Shown: positions 23,465 to 33,719 of the stretch, in pieces
How positions within the stretch are numbered: the first letter of the stretch is position 1
How the letters are laid out: every line of letters begins with the position of its first letter
Assembly (NCBI RefSeq): GCF_963678635.1
Contig: NC_087067.1
Span: 21,200,596-21,264,595 of the forward strand
Reading direction: 5' to 3'
Length of the DNA stretch: 64,000 nt
DNA from: Symsagittifera roscoffensis
Taxonomy: Eukaryota; Xenacoelomorpha; Acoela; Convolutidae
Notes under the pieces: generated by a model
Told to the model about the DNA's origin: nothing
Seen by the model: the letters and a program-made list of their open reading frames with translations, nothing else
Databases searched by the model: none
Translations under genes and position numbers: made by a program

Positions 23465-23867
23465 TCATTTTATCATCGGTCGAACATAAGAAAAGGCTTG
23501 GAATGAATTGCCAGTATTAGCAGATGACACGTTCGCCATCATTGATGCATTCAAGTCCACTGATTTTCCCACTGGCGACTCGATAAAAATCTTGTCCACA
23601 TTTGAGCAGTCGTAGACTGAGCTAACTTTCGGAATAAACGGCGGTTTCAAGAGTTTGCTCTCTAAAGCTGAGAACTCGTATGGTGCGAAAAAGGGATGTT
23701 TCTCCACCTCGTTCACGCCTCCGTGGGCTCCTAGACGTTCATTCGGGTTTTTGTTCATCAGCTGTTTCAGAACCAATTTCCCCTCTTCGGACAGCCAGAT
23801 TCCAGATTTGCTTTTGCTCAATTTGGGCTGTTGGTGCTTGATTGCGTGGTACATTCTAGAGTGGTCC
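23465..23867 (-). CDS. SGK3: SGK3-like kinase, proximal alternative last exon (isoform A)
   Basis: Begins after acceptor 'gttacag' in the phase of exon 3, giving R|DHSRMYHAIK. It encodes the C-lobe end (LSEEGKLVLKQLMNKNPNER, then LGAHGG), the C-tail KPPFIPKV, the region SPVGKSV and the hydrophobic motif FQAFSY with Ser at residue 481, then RPMIK and a stop. In SGK kinases mTORC2 phosphorylates the Ser/Thr of the FxxF(S/T)(Y/F) motif, and PDK1 then docks there. Isoform A offers Ser and isoform B Thr. The two also differ in the ERLGA loop (HGGVNEVE against KDDVKQLE). The exon is intact. Confidence 0.9.
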
Positions 23868-24234
23868 CTGTAACTGTCCAATGCTCATATCTCCAATCCG
23901 CAAGATAATTTCTAGCCGCAATGGATGGTAAAGGTTGAGCGAGAATGATTAAGCGGCAGTGATTTGACAAAGAGGCTAAGCTAAGCTTCGCACCACTTGC
24001 GATACACATGAATGACTATGATTAAAATTAAAAAAAAAAAAAAAATTTGTCGAAAAAAAACTGCAACAAAAGTCCAAATTATCTGAAACAAAATTGCATG
24101 CACCATTACAAACTCTACAAGGAGCTTTGAGAATGCTATACATAAGCCAAATTTTCTTAAAATATCCTCTCTGCGGAACTGAGTAGACAAAAATAAGCAG
24201 ACAGACAATCTAAATTAGCCAAAAATTTCTATGT

Positions 24235-24345
24235 GCAAGAAAAACAGGTCCAAACAGGAATCGAACTCCCGAGCTTTGTAGTCTCAAGTATGGGGGTTAC
24301 AGCAACTTGCAATAAAGCTGAACCATCGGGCTACGGGAACTGAGC
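24235..24345 (-). repeat. SINE-like head with B box
   Basis: The minus-strand B box AGTTCGATTCC is the complement of 24257-24267. The A-box part is poor. It is followed by 'gggaactgagccgacaaaa', the SINE body landmark, which leads straight into the next head at 24405. Confidence 0.5.
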
Positions 24346-24404
24346 CGACAAAAATGGACAGACGGACGATAGTCCGAAAAAGCACAAAAATTCTAGTTTA
24401 ATTT

Positions 24405-24490
24405 TTTTTAAAAAGGGCCCTGCCGGATTCGAACCGCAAGCCTTTGCCGCCTGAAGCAGTTGTTTTACCTCTGCGCCAGATGGGTGATCG
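24405..24490 (-). repeat. SINE head with good A and B boxes
   Basis: On the minus strand the A box TGGCGCAGAGG (complement of 24468-24478) precedes the B box GGTTCGAATCC (complement of 24425-24435), both matching the RNA polymerase III consensus. This is the least decayed tRNA-like head of the minus-strand copies. I call it a SINE because of the body sequence shared with its neighbours. Confidence 0.6.
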
Positions 24491-24889
24491 TATTTGAGTT
24501 TATAATAACCAAACGGTAACATAGCCAAAAAAAAATCTGAGCAGAAACCCTTCATACCGAAAAGATGTGAACCATACCAATGTGAAAAGCAAATTTCGAT
24601 TCGGCCGGATTTATAAAAGGCTAAAAACAGCTGCAGTGATCGAGCTGGTACAAAATTTGAATTCACTATGAACTAAGGTACCATCAGGACGAAGTTGCTA
24701 ACGGTAAAAAAAAATGAAGAAACTGATTGCAATAAATACCCTTGCTTATCTCAAGGCTAAATAGGAACACAAGCTAGCGCATGTTGAATTACCTTACGTT
24801 CAAATGATGCAAGATAGCGAAAAAAATTTGTTTTATACCACGGGTCACTAATTGGAACAATTTCCATTCAAGTATTTCAGGTATCAATC

Positions 24890-25385
24890 AATTAACACAG
24901 GCGAAGCTGCGGTACAAAATACATACAACAATTCATTTTAGATATAAAACATAGCCTACAGACAATTGGAGAAGAGTCAATGAGCGCAATTAAGCATTAA
25001 AAATTGACTTAATTTTTGAAAAATCTCAAATTTCGAAATTCAAGGAAAAAAAAAGACGCCCTTAAATTTAATTGAAAATCTAGATCAAATTATGATTGAC
25101 ACTTTTTCGCTATAATTAACCCAACTTCAAAAAAGCTGGATCAATAGGTCATTTTTTTTATTTCACTTGGAAATCTGAATTAAGATTCCATTTCAACAAA
25201 AGAAATGAGCTGAACTTAAAAAATCGAAAGTCAAACCGCGAATTATTAAGTTTGAGCCAGAATAAAATTTAAGATTTTTCCTGAACAAAAAACAACAAAA
25301 AAAAACGAAAAGCATCACAACCTATATAAGAGTCTAAACTACCTTCCTCGACTATTAATAGCAAAATACAGCAACTGCATTATTC
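24890..25385. repeat. Dispersed ~0.6-kb repeat copy
   Basis: Landmarks 'acacaggcgaagc', 'gacaattggagaagagtcaa', 'ggatcaatagg' and 'gacctatataagagtcta' in the same order as at 17025. Confidence 0.6.
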
Positions 25386-25524
25386 ACATCTACGAATCAG
25401 TTTAGTTCAAAACCTCATGTGATAAACCGGATCTGATATAATCAGCTTGACGAAAGGTTCAATTGCGAGTAGGGGAACAAACCAAGTTGGTAATCAGATG
25501 TAATATATCTTCGGGTAAATTATT

Positions 25525-26100
25525 ACACACAGAGGCGAAGCCGATCTTAAAATCACCTGCGATACCACAAAAATGAGACTAATGCAATAAAACATAACCA
25601 ACAGGGTTGGAAAAGAGTCAATGAACGCATGTAAAGAGCAAAAAGTATTGACTTGAAATTTAAAGTCTTAAAGCTCTTGGAACTTCTGTAATACTCAACG
25701 AAAATTGACACTTTTTTGATAAAATTAACCCAATTTGAATGAACTGGATCAATAACTAAATTTTTTATTTCGCTTGCAAATCAGAAAATTCAATTCTATT
25801 TTCGAAATTAGAAGTCGATCACGTTTCTTGTGACCTTTACACTGCTCAATAGAGTTGCCTTCCTTTGAAAAAAGGAATTGAAATGAACTTGAAAGAAGAC
25901 GGGCATTAGAGTTGCCTTCCTTTGAACAAAGAAATTGAAATGAACTTGAAAAACTCAAGTTCATTTAATGAACTTGAAATGAACTTGAGTCAAACCGCGA
26001 AGAAGTATGATTGAGCCTGATCAAAATTTCAGACCTCTTCTGGAAAAAAATCATCATGACCTATATATAAGTCATCGACTCTTAAAAACTGTCAAAAAAA
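25525..26100. repeat. Dispersed ~0.6-kb repeat copy with internal tandem duplication
   Basis: Same landmarks and order as 17025-17660. Around 25855-25980 the piece 'gttgccttcctttga' to 'gaaatgaacttgaa' is repeated two to three times in tandem. The copy ends with 'gacctatatataagtcatcg'. Confidence 0.6.
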
Positions 26101-27334
26101 CTAGATCTACAAAACCGTCATACATTTGTTTCGAATAAATTTCAAATTAAAGAAAGCGTGCCGAGAAAACACAATCTCAAGAGTTAAATAAACATTCAGT
26201 AAAATTATCAAGCGGCAGCTAAGCCGAAAAAAAAATTGTTGTCATAAAAAATTTTGAAAGCGCCAAAATAGAAAAGCTACTCTTATTTCAAGCAATGTAA
26301 CATTATGTAACTAAGTCGACGCAATCGAGCACCCAAAACTATACAGCAAAAATGCCACCAAAAGCGCACTTTTATTCGTGTTTTGGATTAGAAAAAATTA
26401 AGGTCTTGTATTACAACACAATACTTGCAAGCCGACTTGTAATAAAACATAGTGCCAGGTGTAAAGATGACAATTCATTAAGACGACAAATGAGCGTTCA
26501 AACATGTTAAGTAAGCTGGTCGAATTTAAGCGGTTTACTTTTCTGAGAAATACTATTGAGGATTTTGTGAGTAGCGTCGTCTGAAGTCCCATCAAAAGCG
26601 GTTGCCGTCTAACGAGCTGTCATCTTATTTGCCGAACACCATGACAATTTAATTTCGCCGCGTACGTGCACTAAATTAGCTAACAACCAATCAATTAAAC
26701 GATGGGAAACTTTTGCAAATCATTTACCAGCGGGCAATTAATTGCACACATATTGCGACATGTACTTTTATTAACGAATTTTTGTTTTGGACTGGAGAAA
26801 AATTTCAAAATTATTTAAGAGATATAATGTAACGGAGACGCCCGTTCTGGCCTAACAACGAATCCTCGATTCAGAACTTTCGCAATTCTCAATGTCATGG
26901 AATAAAAGTTCACGGGGTTATAATAACAAGATGCATTGTAGATGATATTGCGCTCTGTTTATGCTCAGCTACTCTGCAAAGGGAAGTTATTTACACGCTT
27001 TAATAATGATATCAAGATAATGAAATTTACCATAATACATTTTTCAGATAATTTTACTTCAAAAAACGTGGGTGTCTTTAACGATGTATTCTGATCAGAT
27101 ACAAGAAAACAGACGTTAGTTCTATAAATATACGTTTAGAGAGACTTTTGAATACAGCATTAGAAGAGCTCTTCCAGAACGGTTCGTAGGTGTACGAAGT
27201 TCTACTACACCCACACAATTGTTATGAAATAGCCAATTCTCTAGTTCGCTTGACTAATCGAAGCAGCTTTGGTTGTTTAAACAAGATTAATTATACAGTT
27301 CGGCCAGACTAGGGGGTAATGAGTTCTATCTAAC

Positions 27335-27577
27335 CTGTCATAGAAAGGCGGCGCTCCGAATATCATTTCATACAGCACACTACCTAGGCACCACCAGTCC
27401 AGAGTATAGGTGTACGGCTGCTTCAACAAAACTTCGGGCGCCAGGTACTCCGGGGTTCCACAGAATGTCCTGGTGCAGTGGCCTTCAGCTTGGTCCATTT
27501 GTTCCTTCGCCAGTCCAAAATCAGTAATGACAATGTGTCCGTATCGGTCCAGTAAAAGATTTTCTGGCTTCAAGTCT
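27335..27577 (-). CDS. SGK3: SGK3-like kinase, exon 3 (catalytic loop to C-lobe)
   Basis: Encodes residues 274-355. It opens with the end of the catalytic loop (Y-R|DLKPEN), followed by the DFG motif (ITDFGLAKE, Asp293), the activation loop with the PDK1-site context [14 protein letters not shown] (Thr311), and [12 protein letters not shown] to PPFYDR. All catalytic residues expected of an AGC kinase are present. Acceptor 'ttttag' and donor GTTAGA flank it; the donor phase accepts either terminal exon. Confidence 0.92.
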
Positions 27578-27689
27578 CTAAAATAAATATGATTCGCAAT
27601 AGAAATGTCTTCTACAACTTTTGAGCCCCATACATGTAAAAACTTTTCGGAAAATTGCCACAAATCGTCTGAATTGTTATCAATATTAC
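27578..27689 (-). other. SGK3-like intron 2
   Basis: 112-bp GT-AG intron (GTAATA ... ttttag), interrupting the codon for the Arg of the YRD motif. Confidence 0.85.
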
Positions 27690-27970
27690 CTGTATATGAC
27701 ATATCTAGAGTGCAAATAGCCAAGAGCACATGCAATTTCAGCGGCGTAGAATCTGGCCCTGTTCTCCGAGAAGCGCCTTTCCTTCTGAAGATGGAAGAAC
27801 AGCTCTCCGCCATTGACATAGTCGAGCACGAAGTACAATTTGTTCGGAGTTTGGAACGAGTAGTGAAGGGCAACCAAAAAGGGATGCTTCAAGTTGTTCA
27901 GCAACACATTTTTCTCACTCATCAGATGCTTTCGTTCCTTGTCACTTTTCAGTTTATTCTTCATCAGCAC
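27690..27970 (-). CDS. SGK3: SGK3-like kinase, exon 2 (N-lobe to catalytic loop)
   Basis: Residues 181-274: [20 protein letters not shown] with the helix-C glutamate (Glu199) that pairs with the ATP-binding lysine, then [15 protein letters not shown], the hinge [16 protein letters not shown], and [18 protein letters not shown] up to the start of the YRD loop. It matches SGK kinases almost without gaps. Acceptor 'aaatttag' and donor GTAATA are good. The exon joins exon 1 in phase 0, directly after the catalytic lysine. Confidence 0.92.
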
Positions 27971-28483
27971 CTAAATTTAAATATGATGACGCCAAACTTA
28001 TATAGGCATAATAAAAACAAGGGTATATGGATGCTGTGCAACTGGCAGAAAATGTTTTGACCTCACATATGTTTGTTTTGAACACAAATTGTGAAGGGTA
28101 ATATTTTGTGAAAGAACCTTATCAACTCGCTCAACATAATTTGAGATATCATTGAAAAATTCAGACGATAAGATCATTAATCAATACTGCAAACCTTGCT
28201 GAATTATAATTAAGAAATTCTAATCACAATAAAAATAGTCTTCCCGTATGAACTGTATTTCATTGAATTGCGGCAAACTATAATAAAAAACGTAAGCTTA
28301 TGCAATAGAGTGGAAAACAAACTTCTTGCTCAAGCCTGAAAGAATTTCATGTCTATAAATTTCTTTTTGAAAATGTAACCCAACAAAAAAATGACAATTT
28401 ACAGGGAAATCGAAATATTAATAGCTTTTTCCTCACAAGAGCATTCGTGAACAATTTATCCCAAAGATAACTATCATAGTCAC
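27971..28483 (-). other. SGK3-like intron 1
   Basis: 513-bp AT-rich GT-AG intron (GTGACT ... aaatttag). No repeat or RNA gene recognised in it. Confidence 0.8.
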
Positions 28484-29023
28484 CTTGATTGCAAATACTT
28501 CGCCAGTTTCTTTCATGGTAGCCAGATAAACTTTGCCGAAACTACCTTTGCCAATCGTTTTATTGAAGTTAAAATCTGATGGTTTGTATTTTCGGCTGTA
28601 TGTAGCTCCCAGTTTCTCAGCATATAAATCAGCATCGGGGTCTACAACTGGTGGTTCCTCTGCATTCGGATGTTCTCCAGGCTGTAGAGGCTGATTAGCG
28701 TCAATTTGCAAAAACTCTCGAACATTCGCTTCTTTTGCAACTTCCTGATCGGAAAGAATTTGTGTAACTAAGTTATTCAAACCAGTTATCCTTTCGTTGA
28801 TCGTTGACTGAGAAAAATTGAAGAAAATCTTCTTGGGAGGGATTTTCAGTTTGGCTTGAGGATATTGCTTCACCAATTCGTCGTAGAGATATCGGAATTC
28901 CTTGTACCTACGAAGAACAAACCATGCATCGTTTTGGTCTCGCCTCACGTATACCTTATAGGACACGTATTTTCCAGAGTCATCTTTAACAATTTTGTAC
29001 TCTTTTTCTTCTTCGCCAGGCAT
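28484..29023 (-). CDS. SGK3: SGK3-like kinase, exon 1 (PX domain and kinase start)
   Basis: Encodes residues 1-180. PX domain about 10-108: RRYKEFRYLYDEL (38-50), with the arginine-tyrosine pair typical of PI3P binding, and the proline loop KIPPKK (60-65). An acidic/proline linker (about 110-135) follows, and the kinase starts at about 151 with the glycine loop GKGSFGKVY (158-166) and the ATP-binding lysine in FAIK (Lys180), where the exon ends. The start is the first ATG of the frame (AAAATG). In SGK3 the PX domain brings the kinase to endosomes, where PI3K signalling activates it. No upstream coding exon is needed. The promoter was not identified. Confidence 0.92.
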
Positions 29024-29539
29024 TTTAATGTCAGGTAACTATGTCTAAGCTCAAACTATTTTAACTGAATCAAGTCCAAACCTCTAGCAAAAACAATGCG
29101 TTCTAATTATTTAGTTTATAAATGAGCATAAGCAAGTGTTCTTCACAACTTTGCGGCCAAACAAATGATTGTGCTCATACCAATCCAATCTTGATTGTGA
29201 TTAAAACAGGAAACACAATAGCAAATAAACAAGCTTTAACTTCGGACACACTCAAAATAACAGACAAATTTGCCATCAAGCGATAAAATTTAATTTGACA
29301 CAATTTTTTGTCTATTGTGCGTAATATTAATGAGCTTTAAGAGTCATCACAACGCTATTCATCTATTGAATAATCTGAATACATAAGCTCTAAAATGAGA
29401 ACACAAAGCATTAAATTGTGAGATGGAATGTTTGACGACAATCGAATACGGCATAAACTTTACTTATAAGTAAATGATAACTAGCATGTAACGCACCTCC
29501 GGTGCTTCAAATTTATGACAAATCATTAAAACCGCATAC
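29024..29539. other. Upstream region of the SGK3-like gene
   Basis: AT-rich, presumably 5' UTR and promoter on the minus strand. I see no TATA box or initiator that stands out from the composition. Confidence 0.35.
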
Positions 29540-30625
29540 ATTGGAAATAATAGCTGCATCCTTTGAGTGTACTCTGACAGCACCCAAATACAGGGTTGGG
29601 AACTTCAAATTTCGAAAAACTTCGTAATTGCCGTAAATTGAAGTTAGAAATTCCAAACTTTGAAAACAAAATTAAATTAAGGTTTTCTAAATTTTTTTTT
29701 TGAAAAATCACAAAAAACATCATGTCTAGAAAACTACAACTATTTGAACAGTCATATTTGAAGGCAAAATTTTACCCCTGAGAGCACTCTGACAGCCCCC
29801 AACTACAGGGTTAGAAATTCAAAAGATTTGAAAAAATTCAAATTTCAGTTTTCTGAAAACTTTTTTGAAAAAAATAACAAAAAATGTCATATCTCAAAAA
29901 GTACAAAAATTTGAGCAATCATATTTGGAGGCAACATTCGCAACCCCAGATAGTACTCTGACAGCCGCCAACTACAGAGTTAGAAATTCAAAAATTTTGA
30001 AAAAAAAAAATAAATTTTAGTTTTCTGAAAACTTTTTGAAAAATATAACAAAAAACGTCAAATTTCGAAACTACAAGGATTTAAGCAGCAATATTTGAAT
30101 GAAAAACTTGCAACCCCAAGGATTGCCCTGACAAAGCCTCGATTTAGAGATTGGAACTTCAAATTTTAAGAAATTTCTTATATCAAAACTCTGTGAACAT
30201 TTAAAAAAAAAAGACAACAAACGTCACATCTCGAAAACTAAAAGCATTTGAGCAATCGCATTTGGACGCAAAATTTGCAGCATGGAACTCCTGAGAGAAC
30301 CCTTACAGTATTCAACTACAAGATTGAGAAATTCAAATCTTTTGAAGTTTTTAAAATCTATGTTTTCTGAAAAATCATTAAACTCATCATATCTCGACAA
30401 CTACAAGGTTTTGAGCAGTCATATTTGAAGGCAAGAATTGCAACCCTTGCGGGTACTCTGATAGCACCTAACTACAGGGTTGGGAATTTGAAATTTTGTG
30501 AATTACTTTGTAAAAGTTTTGGAAAAATCACAAAAATCGTCGTATGGATTTAGGCATTCATAATTCGTGGCCAATTTTGCAACCCCTGGGGGAAACCTGA
30601 AAGCATCCCACTATTACGTTGTTTA
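29540..30625. repeat. Satellite-like tandem repeat, ~160-bp unit (array 2)
   Basis: The 'gtcatatctcg'-type landmark recurs near 29711, 29881, 30053, 30214, 30384 and 30535 (spacing about 150-172 bp). 'ctctgacagc', 'actacagggttggga' and 'gaggcaaaattt' lie between. It is the same family as 6830-8545, more uniform in its 'tacagggtt' part, and in the same orientation. Confidence 0.75.
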
Positions 30626-31265
30626 TTTTAAACTCGGTAAGACAATCACTAAATTCAAACTGGAAAACCTGAATAAATTCTTAACCATTGCAATAAACGA
30701 TATAGCTTAAGCGTGCAAAAATTCTTTTTTTAACATGCAAAAAATACGTTGAAAAAGCCTAACCATGGCGAGAAAGGGAAGCCAGGATTTAAATATATAA
30801 AAGATAGATGATGTCCAGATCCCCTAACGGTATGTTGTACTTTTTTATTTCTTAAATATCCTTATAATAAATTTACCTGTGTGGCATTCTGCCAGACTGG
30901 CACAGCGCAACCTTCCCACGCAACACGGACATTGAAGTAGAGGCCTTAATGGTTGAAAAGTACAGCAAAGGAGGGTCAGAATATTCGGTAATTTTAAATT
31001 TTCAAAATTTCGATTGACGAACGAATGTTTCTGAGAAATACGAAAAACCGCCATTTTGAGCCAAAAAAGTGACGAAAATCAGAACAACAGCAAAAATAGT
31101 GAGAAACAGTTGGACGATAACGATATAAAAACGAAGCCTCTTATCGTGACGATCACGCACGATAAGACACTTAGCGGAAGGAATTAGCGAGAAGGGAGGC
31201 TTCAGTGGGGAAGTAGTGGAAAGCAGTACCCTCCCGTGCCACGAATTGGAAGTAATAACGACGTT
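30626..31265. other. DNA between satellite array 2 and the copia insertion
   Basis: About 30690-30780 is the satellite-associated block (see 8600-8860). From about 30880 the DNA becomes less AT-rich. A minus-strand frame here has no recognisable domain. The last 5 bp (ATTAC, 31266-31270, just outside) are the target duplication of the copia element. Confidence 0.4.
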
Positions 31266-31270
31266 ATTAC

Positions 31271-31358
31271 TGTAAAACACTGGTTTGTAGAACTTTAATT
31301 AAAACCCCACCGGACACATATCACTGAAATACAACAACAGAGTTAACATACTGTCACA
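31271..31358 (-). repeat. Copia element 3' LTR (88 bp)
   Basis: Starts and ends at the TG...CA boundaries on the plus strand. It is identical to 35808-35895 at every position. Confidence 0.93.
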
Positions 31359-31569
31359 TATTCCCCAGACTTTCTTATTGAGTTCGCATGGATCATCAAT
31401 GATCGGCGAATGGATTACTGAATATTGGAATAGTTGTCCAGTAACGAATTATCCAGCTGTGAACAAAAAGAGAGTAATGAAAATAACTCAAGAAAGGAAT
31501 AACAAGTGCTATACGGAGACTTTCTGGTGGCAAGAAAAATATTATCATGAGCAGTCACTCGATATAACT

Positions 31570-33600
31570 AAATACTTTTCTGGCCCAACATAAATTGTTG
31601 CAAACTTTCCGACGACTTTGGAGATAACTTTGTTAGGCAATCTGCCAATTCCTCGTCTGTAGGAACCCATTTTAACTGGTGTAGAATTCCATCATTGATC
31701 AAAGAACGCAAATACGCTATATCCACTCTCAGTCTCTTGTCTTTCTGAACTTTCGTTGAGAAAACGTTTTGCACTAAAGAAAGATTATCCGTATATGTTC
31801 GAATATTGACATTTTCCCCCGTTAACTCAGAAATAATCTTTTGACAAAGAAATGCAGCATCAACTGCATTTACACAAGAAATTGTTTCTCCGCATAAAGT
31901 GCTCCTGACAACACGTCTCAGTTTCTGAGACTTCCAGCTCAAAAGGGCAGGTCTTTTGTCAGACGCCTGTAAAAAGACCAAATAACCGGACTGGGTGCCA
32001 CCACAAGGCAAATTTCCAAGAGAAGAATCGGTAAAAACGTTCAGTTTCCACTCATCTGCACTTCCAAGATTCTCGAACATCAAATATGAATCAGATGCAG
32101 AATACCTCAATTTTCTCACAATTTTATTGACAGCTAAGAAATGTGAGCGCTGCCAATCTTTGGACGAACCAAGCAATTGACATACTTGAAAAGACACATC
32201 AGGACGAACCTGTGATGCGACCCATTGTAACTTCCCCAGAATAGCACGCATATCACGCCTAGCAAACTTGTTGACCACAAAATCATGTTTTGGCACAATA
32301 ATCTCCCGCAATTCTTCTACATACGAGGATAAGTCCAGTTTAATTCCTCTTTCCGTTTGCGATAAGTCAAACCCAAGATAACGAAATGGAGCTGTCTCTG
32401 TCGATCTGATGTCGAAAACCACGTCAAGCGACTTCATCACAGAATATTCAAACTGTTCGGTGCCAGCCCACAAAAAATCGTCAACATGGGTAGTTAACAG
32501 TCCAACTATTTCACCCGCTTGATTTTTCTTGTAAAACAAACACGGATCAAACTCTGAAACACAGCATCCTGTGGCCAATACTTCGTCTTTAACTTTATCA
32601 TACCAGTGTCGAGCCGCGTCAACAAGCCCGTAAACGCATTTTCGTAATTTCCAGAGTTTCCCCGATAATCCAACTTCCGGCGGTGGCATAACATATACAT
32701 CACGGGTAAGAGGTTTTCCTTGTAAAAACGCCGTTCTTATATCCATCGAATTACATTTCCACGCCTTGGAGGCACAGAGTGATACTACTATCCTGAAAGT
32801 ATCTTTGGAGCAAGTCGGAGAATCCTTTATGACGTTATGAAGATCTGGATCTTCAAAACCCCTAACTACGAGTCGTGCTTTCTTTCTATCTGGCTTCTGA
32901 GTGAGCACCCACTTGCAGGACAGATATTCTTGCCCTTCGTCGATAACTTCCTCAAATACTTCGTTTTTCTTCCAACTCTTCATTTCATCCATTTTCGCTT
33001 CAAAATAGGCATCTGCAGTCGCGTTCAGAGCACTGACTTCTACATCCTCCAGTTTTGACACATCAACGCAATCCAAATTCCCTTTAATTTCTTTGGGAGA
33101 TTCATAAACAATATTCCACCAGTCTTTATGAACACCTGTCGACTTTCCTCCTCTGCTTTTGACAATCGCTTCAATTTCTTCTCCTTCAAACCCAGATTGG
33201 CGTGAAACAAAACGAATCCGTCGACCAGCGGCAGGTTTCAAGCACTCTCGTGATAAATCCTCAGAAATAGTCTCAGCAACGTCGTTTGGAACACAATTAA
33301 CTGCTGTATCGCCTGGTACATCAATACGGAGTCCTTTTTCGATACCAGGTTCAATTGTAGCTGTATTTTCGCCTTCATCATCAGTTTCATCAACAACAAC
33401 CTGGCGATCAGCGTCTGTTGAACCACTGTCGCCAAAAACTTCCTTTTTCTCCTCGAATCCAGCTTCTGCTTCTGACATCTGTTGAAACTGATCTGCACAT
33501 CGTTTCAATCGCGAAGTGTGTACTTTTACAACACGGCCACCATGTCGCACAAAAACAACACTACTTTCTTGACCGATAACTTTTGCAGGTCTCGCCATTT
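31570..33600 (-). pseudogene. Copia element: reverse transcriptase and RNase H region
   Basis: Copia-type RT landmarks: EVIDEGQEYLSCKWV at the start of the RT domain, CNSMDIRTAFLQGKPL, LWKLRKCVYGLVDAARHWYD and the catalytic THVDDFLWAG block. RNase H follows with NVFTDSSLG and the Cys/Glu/Asp context typical of copia (STLCGETIS, TYTDNLS). The N-terminal part is acidic. It is treated here as part of a fossil element. Confidence 0.85.
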
Positions 33601-33719
33601 CAGTTCTCCGTCCCTTTTATAAAACACGCTATTCCCAGTAACAAATGGCCCTTTGTCAGTCACTACTTTGGCTTTGAGAGCCCGTCTGATGCGATTACTG
33701 CAATCAGCTTCGATAAATA

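Larger units (their letters stand above)
23868..27334. other. SGK3-like intron 3, repeat-rich
   Basis: 3.47 kb between exon 3 and the proximal last exon. It contains two SINE heads (24235-24490), two copies of the dispersed ~0.6-kb repeat (24890-25385, 25525-26100) and, from about 26100 to 27300, AT-rich DNA in which I see nothing. Confidence 0.6.
18258..29023 (-). other. SGK3: SGK3-like PX-domain protein kinase gene (gene span, two alternative ends)
   Basis: The gene has three common coding exons (28484-29023, 27690-27970, 27335-27577) and two alternative terminal exons (23465-23867 or 18258-18669). Every junction inside the coding part has GT-AG ends and matching phase. Predicted products are 488 and 491 residues, close to the 496 of human SGK3. 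An N-terminal PX domain joined to an AGC kinase is the SGK3/CISK layout: in that family PX binds PI3P on endosomes, and PDK1 and mTORC2 phosphorylate the T-loop and hydrophobic motif. Introns of 112 and 513 bp separate the first three exons; the last ones are 3.5 kb and, for the distal isoform, 8.7 kb, and are full of repeats. The presence of both isoforms in mRNA is inferred. Confidence 0.85.

Noticed and set aside
20650-24490. tRNA genes, suggested by good A and B boxes
   Set aside because: The heads do not form a full cloverleaf by eye and are attached to a shared non-tRNA body present in several copies, so they are SINEs.
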